DNA of 64,000 nucleotides from PALSA-607 sp963737705 (GTDB lineage: Bacteria; Actinomycetota; Actinomycetes; Acidothermales; Acidothermaceae): NCBI GenBank assembly GCA_963737705.1, contig CAVTTP010000008.1, forward strand, positions 62,001 through 126,000, given 5' to 3'. Positions 7,917 through 14,737 of this stretch are shown here, one piece after another. The position numbers and the translations under genes were made by a program. Each line of letters starts with the position of its first letter. Position 1 is the first letter of the stretch. A model generated the notes under the pieces. It saw nothing but the letters and a program-made list of their open reading frames with translations, was not told the origin of the DNA and did no database searches.

Positions 7917-8216
7917 GCGACGCGCTCCTCTGGTTCGCCCGCTAATCCGGCTCGCCTCGATCGTTGCCTGCCTTACCGGCTGTGGGGAGAGTCGCTGCCT
8001 GGAATTCACCTGAACTTCACCGGAGCGCCCGATTGATAGTGATAAATCATGACTCCGATTCGCCACCGCAACCCCTCCCAGAACATTGACCACAGCGCCG
8101 ACACCACCGACGACGCGGCGGCAGCACCCGTGACGGGCACCCCGAACGCGTAGCCTGGAGCCGCTGCTAGGACTCCGGTCCCGGCAAAACCGACGCGAAA
8201 ATCGGAGGACGACGAC
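7917..8216. other. divergent intergenic region (300 bp)
   Basis: No convincing gene lies between the three-helix-bundle gene and the proline dehydrogenase gene. A locally AT-rich stretch (about 8032-8052, including TGATAGTGATAAATCATG) stands out from the GC-rich background and could hold a promoter or operator. TAGCCT at 8151-8156 fits a -10 element for the plus-strand gene, with GGAGG at 8204-8208 as its ribosome binding site. Confidence 0.4.
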
Positions 8217-9146
8217 GTGCTGCGCCGCCTATTGCTGTCGGCCGCCGCCAGCCCGCGCGTCAAGCGAGGGGTCGAAGTAGTCCCGCTGACCAAACACGTG
8301 GTCGATCGCTTTGTAGCGGGGGATGACGTCGGTGACGCGCTCGCCGCGAGCCGAAAGCTGGTCGCGGCCGGCCTGCTCGCCAGCATCGATCGGCTTGGCG
8401 AGGCGACCACGGATCCGACGCAGGCCGAGGCGACAGCCTCCGCTTATGTCTGGCTGTTGAAAGAGCTCGCCGACGCCGGGCTCGCCGACTTCTGTGAAGT
8501 CTCGCTGAAGCTGTCGTCGCTCGGGCAGGCGCTGGAGAAGGACGGCGAGCAGATCGCCCTGGAGAACGCCCGCACCGTGTGTGCCGCTGCCCGCGAGGCC
8601 GGCACCACCGTGACCGTGGACATGGAAGATCACACCACCACCGACGCGACGTTGTCGGCCGTACACGAACTGCGCAAGGACTTTCCAAGTGTCGCGGCAG
8701 TCCTGCAGGCGGCGCTGCTGCGGACGGAAGCGGACTGTGCGGACTTAGCCGGTGAAGGCAGCCGAGTTCGACTCTGCAAGGGCGCATACAACGAACCAGC
8801 GTCTGTCGCGCACAAGGACAGAAGCGCCGTCGACCTGTCGTACGTGCGGTGCTTGCGCATTCTCATGCGGGGCAAGGGTTATCCGATGGTCGCCACCCAT
8901 GACCCACGCCTTGTTGCGGTCAGCGGCGTGATGGCCGTGCAGGCCGGACGCTCGAAAGGTGAGTACGAGTACCAGATGTTGTTCGGTGTCAGACCCGACG
9001 AACAGCGTCGACTCGCAGCACGTGGTGAGAAGATTCGCGTGTACTTGCCCTACGGCACGCAGTCATACCCGTACCTCATGCGCCGGCTGGCCGAACGGCC
9101 CGCGAATCTCGCGTTCTTCCTTCGAGCTGTTACGAGTAAAGGATGA
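8217..9146 (+). CDS. putA: proline dehydrogenase
   Basis: The 309-residue product is a stand-alone FAD-dependent proline dehydrogenase (PRODH) that oxidises proline to pyrroline-5-carboxylate and passes electrons to quinone. The (beta/alpha)8-barrel segments are visible: VSLKLSSLG, VTVDMEDH, VLQAALLRTEADC, RVRLCKGAYNEP and the C-terminal YLPYG with RRLAERP. Length suits the monofunctional Mycobacterium/Thermus-type enzyme. GTG start with GGAGG eight bases ahead. The proC gene begins inside its stop codon, so an enzyme that oxidises proline and one that makes it are translated from one message. Confidence 0.95.
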   Translation: MLRRLLLSAAASPRVKRGVEVVPLTKHVVDRFVAGDDVGDALAASRKLVAAGLLASIDRLGEATTDPTQAEATASAYVWLLKELADAGLADFCEVSLKLSSLGQALEKDGEQIALENARTVCAAAREAGTTVTVDMEDHTTTDATLSAVHELRKDFPSVAAVLQAALLRTEADCADLAGEGSRVRLCKGAYNEPASVAHKDRSAVDLSYVRCLRILMRGKGYPMVATHDPRLVAVSGVMAVQAGRSKGEYEYQMLFGVRPDEQRRLAARGEKIRVYLPYGTQSYPYLMRRLAERPANLAFFLRAVTSKG

Positions 9147-9949
9147 GTGAGCAGATGATCGCGGTGATCGGTGCGGGCAAGATGGGGGAGGCATTGGTCT
9201 CCGGTCTGCTCAAGGCAGGTACGAGCCCCGACGACCTTCTCATCACCGAACGCTACGAGGAGCGGGCGCACGAGCTCTCGCAGCGCTACGGCGTCAAGTC
9301 AGTGAGCAACGCCGAGGCAGCCAATCAAGCCGAGACCATCGTGATCGCGGTCAAGCCCCAGGACATGGAAGCGCTGCTAGCCGAACTCGCACCTGTCGTG
9401 ACCCCTGACCACCTGATCGTGACGATCGCAGCTGGCATTACGACCGCCGCGATCGAACGGCGCCTTGCCGCCGGCGTCCCGGTCGTGCGGGTCATGCCGA
9501 ACACTCCGGCGCTGGTGGGCGAGGCCATGAGCGCAGTGGCTCCGGGCGCGCACGCGTCTGCCGAGCACCTTGACCGAGCCGAGGCGCTCTTTCGGCCGGT
9601 CGGCCGGGTGGTGCGCCTGCCCGAGTCTCAGCTCGACGCTGTTACCGCACTTTCGGGTAGCGGGCCGGCCTACGTCTTCTACCTCGTCGAGGCAATGACC
9701 GATGCGGGCATCCTGCTGGGGTTGCCACGGGCGGTCGCGCACGAGTTGATCGTGCAGACCGTTTACGGCGCCGCGGTAATGCTGCGCGAAACAGGCGAGC
9801 ACCCCGTGGCGTTGCGAGAGGCCGTGACTTCACCGGCCGGCACCACCATCTCGGCGATCCGCGAGCTTGAGAACCATGGTGTTCGCGCCGCGTTTCTGGC
9901 CGCTCTCGAAGCAGCGCGCGACAGGTCGCGCGAACTCGCCGGCGAATAG
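9143..9949 (+). CDS. proC: pyrroline-5-carboxylate reductase
   Basis: This 268-residue enzyme reduces pyrroline-5-carboxylate to proline with NAD(P)H, the last step of proline synthesis. The N-terminal Rossmann motif is VIGAGKMGEAL (about 6-16), followed by VIAVKPQ and VRVMPNTPALVGE. The C-terminal dimerisation domain holds the signature SGSGPAYVFYLVEAM and the TSPAGTT segment. Length is as expected. It overlaps proline dehydrogenase by ATGA. The position next to an HTH protein and bS22 further on matches mycobacterial Rv0500. Confidence 0.97.
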   Translation: MSEQMIAVIGAGKMGEALVSGLLKAGTSPDDLLITERYEERAHELSQRYGVKSVSNAEAANQAETIVIAVKPQDMEALLAELAPVVTPDHLIVTIAAGITTAAIERRLAAGVPVVRVMPNTPALVGEAMSAVAPGAHASAEHLDRAEALFRPVGRVVRLPESQLDAVTALSGSGPAYVFYLVEAMTDAGILLGLPRAVAHELIVQTVYGAAVMLRETGEHPVALREAVTSPAGTTISAIRELENHGVRAAFLAALEAARDRSRELAGE

Positions 9950-9966
9950 TGCGTGCAGCCGGTTAC

Positions 9967-9979
9967 TACTGTTGACCTC
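9967..9979 (+). promoter_or_regulatory. -10 element of a probable leaderless promoter
   Basis: TACTGT at 9967-9972 ends seven bases before the ATG at 9980 and fits the TANNNT pattern. It supports that ATG rather than the upstream GTG at 9953 as the start. No clear -35 is seen. Confidence 0.3.
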
Positions 9980-11149
9980 ATGCACCCGCTGACTGTCGTC
10001 TGGTCCGATGAACTTGCGGCGTACGACTTCGGCCCGCATCATCCGCTCGCGCCGGTGCGCGTTGTGCTCACCATCGAGTTGGCGCGATCGTTGGGCGTTC
10101 TCGATGCGCCGAATGTCATAGTGATACCACCCGAGCCGTGCGACGACTCATTGCTTGAACTCGTCCACACCGGGGCATTTCTTGCAGCAGTCAAAGCCGA
10201 AGCCGGCAATGCCGCGTTCGGACTAGGTACACCAGATGTTCCTGTCTTCGACGGTATGCATGAAGCGTCAGCCCGAGTTGTCGGTGCGACGCTTGCAGCT
10301 ACTCGCGCTGTCTACGAAGGGCGTGCAATGCACGCAGTCAATGTGGCGGGTGGTCTGCATCACGCGATGCCCGCTGCTGCGTCTGGGTTTTGCGTGTACA
10401 ACGATCCTGCTGTCGCCATCGCGTGGCTGCTGGCGCAAGGTGTGCAACGCGTCGCATACGTCGACATCGATGTTCATCACGGCGACGGAGTGCAGGCAGC
10501 CTTCTACGACGATCCGCGCGTGCTCACGATCTCACTGCATCAAAGCGGCCGGACGTTGTTTCCTGGCACCGGCTTTCCTGATGAGACAGGTGGGCCGCAG
10601 GCTCGCGGTTACGCCGTGAACCTGGCATTGCCGCCCGGCACAAACGACGGAGGTTGGCTGCGTGCATTCCACGCCGTCGTCCCGCCCTTGTTGCGAAGCT
10701 TCCAACCCGAGATTCTCGTTAGCCAACATGGCTGCGACACCCACCGCATGGATCCGCTGGCCCAGCTTGCGCTGACTGTCGATGGGCAACGAGCTGCCCA
10801 TGTGGCATTGCACGACCTTGCGCATGAGGTCGCGGGTGGTCGTTGGGTAGCGGTTGGCGGCGGCGGCTACGCGTTGGCGCAAGTCGTCCCGCGCACCTGG
10901 ACCCACCTGTTGGCAATCGCGGCGGGTGCTCCTATCGATCCCGCCACCCCAACGCCCGCGGTTTGGCAGGCCGACGTGGCTGTGCGTACGGGCGAGTCTG
11001 CCCCGGAATCAATGACAGACGGCGGGTCAGGCGACTACCGAAGCTTCGATGCAGGCCACGATCCGGGCGACCCAGTAGACCGCGCGATCATGGCGACCAT
11101 GAATGCAACTTTTCCAGCGCACGGGCTCTTTGTCGGTGGTCTGGGGTGA
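9980..11149 (+). CDS. acuC: AcuC-like histone deacetylase family protein
   Basis: The 389-residue product belongs to the arginase/deacetylase zinc hydrolase family. AcuC members remove acetyl groups from acetyl-CoA synthetase lysines and have been linked to acetoin or acetate use. Visible family motifs are FGPHHPLAPVR near the start, the catalytic GGLHHAMP, YNDPAVAI, the metal-binding DIDVHHGDGVQ, TISLHQ and QHGCDTH. Zinc ligands (Asp, His, Asp) are therefore intact. The ATG at 9980 is preferred to GTG at 9953 because it starts just before the conserved region and follows a -10-like hexamer. The target in this organism is unknown. Confidence 0.9.
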   Translation: MHPLTVVWSDELAAYDFGPHHPLAPVRVVLTIELARSLGVLDAPNVIVIPPEPCDDSLLELVHTGAFLAAVKAEAGNAAFGLGTPDVPVFDGMHEASARVVGATLAATRAVYEGRAMHAVNVAGGLHHAMPAAASGFCVYNDPAVAIAWLLAQGVQRVAYVDIDVHHGDGVQAAFYDDPRVLTISLHQSGRTLFPGTGFPDETGGPQARGYAVNLALPPGTNDGGWLRAFHAVVPPLLRSFQPEILVSQHGCDTHRMDPLAQLALTVDGQRAAHVALHDLAHEVAGGRWVAVGGGGYALAQVVPRTWTHLLAIAAGAPIDPATPTPAVWQADVAVRTGESAPESMTDGGSGDYRSFDAGHDPGDPVDRAIMATMNATFPAHGLFVGGLG

Positions 11150-11949
11150 TCGCCGTACCGGCTGCACCCTCTCGCACCGAGTTAGTTGAGTACCTGTCCG
11201 TGTCGAGGATCGCCGGCCCGGTGGCGACGCCGCGCGAGGCCAATCTGGCGAACTACCGGCTCATGGCCGCCCGCGATCCCGACTATCTGTTTGGGCTACA
11301 GCCACGCGGGGCCTGGACGTTCGACGACGTCCTCGCCCTGATGGCGCAGCGGTGTGGCGTCTCACCTGATGCGTTCTACGACTCCGGCGCCGACACGATC
11401 GATGCCTCCTTGACAGTCGACCGTCTCGAAGCGATGGCTGCGCACCTGCGCGCGGCCGCTGCGTCCAAAGCTCGAGTTCTGGTCGCTACTGGGCATCCGA
11501 CCGGCGTCCTCGTCGTCCATCTCGAGATTGCTCGAGCACTCGCGTCCGCGGGTTGCACGCTGTTGGCGCCGCCGGCCGTGTGGGAGCACGTCGACTACGC
11601 GGGGCGGGTGCACGAGCGGCATGTTCGGGACATGCTCGGCGTCAGCGTTGCCAGCCAAGGCGCCAACCTGTTGCACACCCACTCGCCAACTCCCATGGAG
11701 TTGATGCTGCGCGCCCTTTCCGATCAGGGAGAGGGCGCACCAGATCTCGTCATGGCGGATCACGGGTTTGCCGGTGCGGCCGGTCGGGCGGGTGTCACCT
11801 GCGTCGGTTTCGCTGATTCCAACGATCCGGCGCTGTTCGTCGGCGAGGCCGAAGGTGAGGTAGCTGTCTGCGTCCCGTTGGACGACAACGTCATGCCGCA
11901 CCTGTACGGGCCGATGACGAACTTCCTATTGGCGGCCGCGTTCGGGTAG
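11146..11949 (+). CDS. conserved actinobacterial protein, putative phosphatase
   Basis: A 267-residue cytoplasmic protein resembling a conserved actinobacterial family usually labelled phosphatase, without experimental proof that I know of. Notable conserved-looking segments are ATPREANLANYRLMAARDP, VLVATGHPTGVLVVHLEIA (a GHP loop), LHTHSPTPMELML, MADHGFAGAAGRAG and VPLDDNVMPHLYGPM. The histidines and aspartates in these segments would suit a metal or phosphate site. GTG start overlaps the stop of acuC by GTGA, so the two are translationally coupled. A small inverted repeat (GCTTCGA-CC-TCGAAGC) lies directly after the stop. Confidence 0.75.
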   Translation: MIAVPAAPSRTELVEYLSVSRIAGPVATPREANLANYRLMAARDPDYLFGLQPRGAWTFDDVLALMAQRCGVSPDAFYDSGADTIDASLTVDRLEAMAAHLRAAAASKARVLVATGHPTGVLVVHLEIARALASAGCTLLAPPAVWEHVDYAGRVHERHVRDMLGVSVASQGANLLHTHSPTPMELMLRALSDQGEGAPDLVMADHGFAGAAGRAGVTCVGFADSNDPALFVGEAEGEVAVCVPLDDNVMPHLYGPMTNFLLAAAFG

Positions 11950-12193
11950 CGCTTCGACCTCGAAGCTGCTGGCCTGTCAGAGGCTAACTCTCGACCACAG
12001 CCTGAGGTTTGGGGTTTCCGTCACCGAGCGTTGCCGAATATGTCACCGACGCTCCCCAGCTGGCCTGTGAGTCGCCTCGGGGGACCAGCCCTTCCCCACT
12101 GGCCCCAACATCGCTACCCTCGGTCACGCACGTGCGTGATCGTCTGCCGGTGGGGAAGCCGGCACCCGTCGCGTGCTGAGAGTTCGGTGCGTC

Positions 12194-12409
12194 ATGGGTG
12201 CAGTTGAACGGCCGCGCGACAAGGCGTTGGCCGAAGTGCGGTTCCTCACGGTCGCGGAGGTCGCCGCGCTCATGCGCGTGTCGAAAATGACCGTGTATCG
12301 GCTCGTGCATTCGGGTGAGTTGCCAGCGGTTCGCGTCGGGCGGTCATTCCGGGTTCCGGAGCAGGCAGTCCACGATTACCTGCGCGACGCGTTCATCGAG
12401 GCTGGCTGA
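12194..12409 (+). CDS. excisionase/BldC-type helix-turn-helix protein, Rv0500A-like
   Basis: A 71-residue DNA-binding protein with a MerR-type winged helix covering most of its length: FLTVAEVAALMRVSKMTVYRLV forms the HTH and ELPAVRVGRSFRVPEQAV the wing. It is very similar to mycobacterial Rv0500A, which also sits between proC and the tiny ribosomal protein gene. Target unknown. I prefer the ATG at 12194; a GTG seven codons upstream is also open. The 244 bases before it contain no gene I can support. Confidence 0.85.
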   Translation: MGAVERPRDKALAEVRFLTVAEVAALMRVSKMTVYRLVHSGELPAVRVGRSFRVPEQAVHDYLRDAFIEAG

Positions 12410-12487
12410 CCGACCCCTGTTGCCACGACCGCGCCCTCGCCGGCGCCGTCGTGCGTGACCGGGCGGGCTAGGCTTCGCACAACGCGA

Positions 12488-12517
12488 GTGGTTGGTACGG
12501 CCAGGTGGTTGGTACGG
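12488..12517. repeat. GTGGTTGGTACGG direct repeat
   Basis: Two perfect 13-bp copies at 12488-12500 and 12505-12517 lie in the leader of the bS22 gene, downstream of a possible -10 hexamer TAGGCT near 12470. They could be a protein-binding site or simple duplication. Confidence 0.6.
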
Positions 12518-12577
12518 GGCCGCCCCGGTTACGTCAGTCAAGCAACGTGGGCAAAGCCCTAGGGAAGTGGGTTCGTC

Positions 12578-12676
12578 GTGGGTTCCGTTATCAAGAAGCG
12601 CCGCAAGCGGATGGCGAAGAAGAAGCACCGCAAGCTGCTGAAGCGCACGCGCGTTCAGCGACGCAACAAGAAGTAG
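12578..12676 (+). CDS. bS22-type small ribosomal protein (AURKAIP1/COX24 domain)
   Basis: A 32-residue, extremely basic protein (GSVIKKRRKRMAKKKHRK, LLKRTRVQRRNKK) that matches the actinobacterial AURKAIP1/COX24-domain family; its mycobacterial counterpart Rv0500B has been seen as bS22 in ribosome structures. GTG start at 12578 with GAAGTGG a short distance ahead. It follows the Rv0500A-like gene as in Mycobacterium. Small size and lysine/arginine content make accidental similarity unlikely. Confidence 0.93.
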   Translation: MGSVIKKRRKRMAKKKHRKLLKRTRVQRRNKK

Positions 12677-12711
12677 CGGTTAGTTCGGCAGCTGCGGTTA
12701 GTTCGGCAGCT
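12676..12711. repeat. perfect 18-bp tandem duplication across a stop codon
   Basis: GCGGTTAGTTCGGCAGCT occurs twice in tandem (12676-12693 and 12694-12711). The second copy holds the last codons and stop of the minus-strand CAP gene; the first repeats that stop in frame 18 bases on and begins at the last base of the bS22 stop. Confidence 0.9.
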
Positions 12712-13510
12712 GCGACAGGACTGTCGCGAAGTTCAGCATCCGACTGACCGGGTCACCGGTCGAGGCTGGGCTGGCCGACGCCGCAAGCTGTGACTGAAGG
12801 GCAGCCGCAGATGCGGCGGCGGTGGGTGCCGCAGCTGCTGGCGCTGTAACCGTGACGGTCGCGGCGGCTGCAACATGCTGTGTGACAGCTGCCGGCTTCA
12901 CAGCTGCAGGCTTAACAGCGGCGGCCTTAACAGCGGTGGGCTTCACGACTGCCGGCTTCGTGGTGGCTGGCTTCGAGACTGTCTTCACCGGCGCTGGTGC
13001 CTTCGGGGCGACTGGCGCGGTCGTGACGGTCACCGGGCGACGGAAGTCGACGACGACCCAGAGCACTGGGCACCCGCACGACGGATAGATCGACGTCGCG
13101 GAGCCCACGCCCATCTGTGTGTAGCGCGCGTCAAGGATGTTGGCCTTGTGCTCGGGGCTGTGCATGAATGCGTTCTGCACGGTGGGGATGTCGCCGGCCA
13201 TGCCGACGTTCTCTCCAAGAACGGTCCAGTTCGTGACCTGCGTACGGATGGCGGGGTTGTGCGAGAGCACCCCGGCGGCGGCGAGCTTGGTTGCCCAAGC
13301 CTGGGCAACGGCGTCGAGCTGGGCGTTCTCGGTGAGTGCAGGAAGTCCCGCAGAGACACGGGCGGTGTTCGTCGCGGTTGCCAGGTCGCCAGCGGGGCTG
13401 GAGCTGGCCAGAGCGGAACCGGCGAAAGCGGCTGAGCCCGCGAGTGCTGTCACTGTCAGTGACAGAGCTGCGACCCATCTAGCCGTACGACGAACACGGA
13501 GAGTGGTCAT
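12698..13510 (-). CDS. secreted CAP (SCP/PR1) domain protein
   Basis: A 270-residue exported protein. The N-terminus has RRTAR, a hydrophobic stretch and an AxA-type cleavage region near residue 35 (GSALASS). A CAP domain follows (about 40-155), with NTARVSAGLPAL, AQAWATKLAAAGVLSHN, LGENVGMAG, FMHSPEHKANILD and VLWVVVDF, so the His and Glu of the CAP cavity are present. The C-terminal third is low-complexity Ala/Pro/Lys/Val/Thr with AAVKP-type repeats, suggestive of a cell-wall-spanning or disordered tail. Bacterial CAP proteins are often linked to cell-wall or sporulation biology; the role here is unknown. Its end carries a perfect tandem duplication. Confidence 0.9.
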   Translation of the reverse strand: MTTLRVRRTARWVAALSLTVTALAGSAAFAGSALASSSPAGDLATATNTARVSAGLPALTENAQLDAVAQAWATKLAAAGVLSHNPAIRTQVTNWTVLGENVGMAGDIPTVQNAFMHSPEHKANILDARYTQMGVGSATSIYPSCGCPVLWVVVDFRRPVTVTTAPVAPKAPAPVKTVSKPATTKPAVVKPTAVKAAAVKPAAVKPAAVTQHVAAAATVTVTAPAAAAPTAAASAAALQSQLAASASPASTGDPVSRMLNFATVLSQLPN

Positions 13511-13613
13511 GGCTTATAGGTCGGCGACCCCCGCAAAACGCTTGAACGGCAAAGGGGACAAAACGGACATGCCCCGGCAACATCACCCTGACGGCCTACT
13601 GACAGAGGCGGCT

Positions 13614-13626
13614 TAACCTGAAAGGC
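13614..13626 (+). promoter_or_regulatory. -10 element of a probable leaderless promoter
   Basis: TAACCT at 13614-13619 lies seven bases before the GTG at 13627. The arrangement matches other start-proximal -10 elements in this window. Confidence 0.35.
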
Positions 13627-13905
13627 GTGACCAATATCGATTCTTTGAGCGCGCCGCTGCCCGAATTACCGGCTCGAGTCGTGCTCTTCAGCCGGCCGGG
13701 CTGCCATTTGTGTGACGCGGCGCGGGCTGTCGTGGCGCGGGTCACGGTCGAGTTGGGCGAGCGTTACGTCGAGCGGGATATCACGCTGGATCCCGGCCAC
13801 CTGAGCGCCTACGGCGATTCGATCCCGGTTGTCGAGGTCGACGGCGTCCAGGTCGACTTCTGGCGCATCTCTGAAGAGCGGCTCCGGGCGGCCCTAGGGG
13901 GCTGA
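13627..13905 (+). CDS. glutaredoxin-like thioredoxin-fold protein
   Basis: A 92-residue protein with the redox motif CHLC in FSRPGCHLCDAA near residue 25, followed by thioredoxin-fold strands and the cis-proline segment SIPVVEVDG. It resembles mycobacterial Rv0508, which also precedes hemA. It probably reduces disulfides or mixed thiols in the cytoplasm; the partner is unknown. GTG start directly follows a -10-like element. The rex promoter begins within ten bases after the stop. Confidence 0.9.
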   Translation: MTNIDSLSAPLPELPARVVLFSRPGCHLCDAARAVVARVTVELGERYVERDITLDPGHLSAYGDSIPVVEVDGVQVDFWRISEERLRAALGG

Positions 13906-13914
13906 TCGGCGCTT

Positions 13915-13932
13915 TTGTGCACCCGTTCACAA
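13915..13932. promoter_or_regulatory. Rex operator in the rex-hemA promoter
   Basis: TTGTGCACCCGTTCACAA is an 18-bp near-palindrome (arms TTGTGCA and TTCACAA, one mismatch) matching the Rex consensus TTGTGAA-N4-TTCACAA. It overlaps the -35 element of the rex promoter, so NADH-free Rex should block this promoter. Rex autoregulation together with hem genes is known from Streptomyces. Confidence 0.88.
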
Positions 13933-13943
13933 ACACGTACCCT
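13915..13943 (+). promoter_or_regulatory. rex promoter (-35 TTGTGC, -10 TACCCT)
   Basis: TTGTGC at 13915-13920 and TACCCT at 13938-13943 are separated by exactly 17 bases. The -10 ends five bases before the rex ATG, predicting a leaderless or nearly leaderless transcript for rex-hemACDB. Confidence 0.65.
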
Positions 13944-13948
13944 GAGCA

Positions 13949-14737
13949 ATGAGTGCGGAGAAGTCCCGAAGAAGTCCCCGAAGCAGTCGAGCCAGCCTGT
14001 CTGGAAGTGTCGTGTCTGCCGATCGTGAACCTGCAAGTAGCGCGCCTGGAACCAGCGCCGCTTCCCAGGTCCCCGTTTCCCAGGTTCGGGGCATCCCAGA
14101 AGCCTCGATAGCCCGGCTCCCTCTCTATCTGCGGGCGCTGCAGTCCATGGCCGACCGCGGCGTGACGACTGTCTCGTCCCAGCAGCTGGCCGTGGCGTCG
14201 GGCGTGAACTCGGCCAAGCTTCGCAAGGACCTATCGCACCTTGGTTCCTACGGCACCCGAGGTGTTGGCTACGAGGTCGTCTACCTCGTCTACCAAATCT
14301 CGCGTGAACTCGGGCTGACCCAGGACTGGGCCGTCGCCATCGTCGGGGTCGGCAACCTCGGCCGCGCTCTGGCGAACTACGGCGGCTTCGCGAGTCGCGG
14401 GTTCCGCGCCGCCTGCCTTGTCGATGCCGACCCGGCGCAGGTCGGGCAGCGCGTGGGCGGCTTGGTCGTGCATCACCTCGATGATCTGGAACGGCTTATC
14501 GCCGAGCACCGGATCGCGATCGGGGTCATCACCACGCCAGCGAGTGCTGCACAAGGAGTGGCTGACCGCTTGGTAGCTGCCGGCGTCCGCAGCGTTCTGA
14601 ACTTTGCGCCGACCGTGTTGACCGTTCCGGCCGACGTCGAGCTGCGCAAGGTCGATCTGTCAACCGAGCTGCAGATCCTTGCGTTCCACGAACAACGTCG
14701 CGTGACATGCGCCGCCGACCAGGCGGTGTCGCTGTGA
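13949..14737 (+). CDS. rex: redox-sensing transcriptional repressor Rex
   Basis: The 262-residue product senses the NADH/NAD+ ratio and represses respiratory genes when NADH is low. After a disordered N-terminal stretch of about 45 residues comes the winged-helix DNA-binding domain (ARLPLYLRAL, SSQQLAVASGVNSAKLRKDLSHLGSYG in two parts), then a Rossmann domain with VGVGNLGRAL at about 132-141, and a C-terminal domain-swap helix. The GTRGVGY linker is typical. The N-terminal extension is longer than in most Rex proteins. hemA overlaps its stop by GTGA. A Rex operator lies in its own promoter and another at 42809. Confidence 0.97.
   Translation: MSAEKSRRSPRSSRASLSGSVVSADREPASSAPGTSAASQVPVSQVRGIPEASIARLPLYLRALQSMADRGVTTVSSQQLAVASGVNSAKLRKDLSHLGSYGTRGVGYEVVYLVYQISRELGLTQDWAVAIVGVGNLGRALANYGGFASRGFRAACLVDADPAQVGQRVGGLVVHHLDDLERLIAEHRIAIGVITTPASAAQGVADRLVAAGVRSVLNFAPTVLTVPADVELRKVDLSTELQILAFHEQRRVTCAADQAVSL

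Noticed and set aside
8006..8410. 134-codon minus-strand frame upstream of and into proline dehydrogenase
   Set aside because: Low-complexity Ser/Ala product overlapping the start of a well-supported gene; no ribosome binding site or family resemblance.
11950..12193. Possible cobalamin-type riboswitch (GGTGGGGAAGCCGG near 12149)
   Set aside because: Only one short piece resembles the motif; the B12 box and other conserved blocks are missing and the downstream gene is not a B12 gene.
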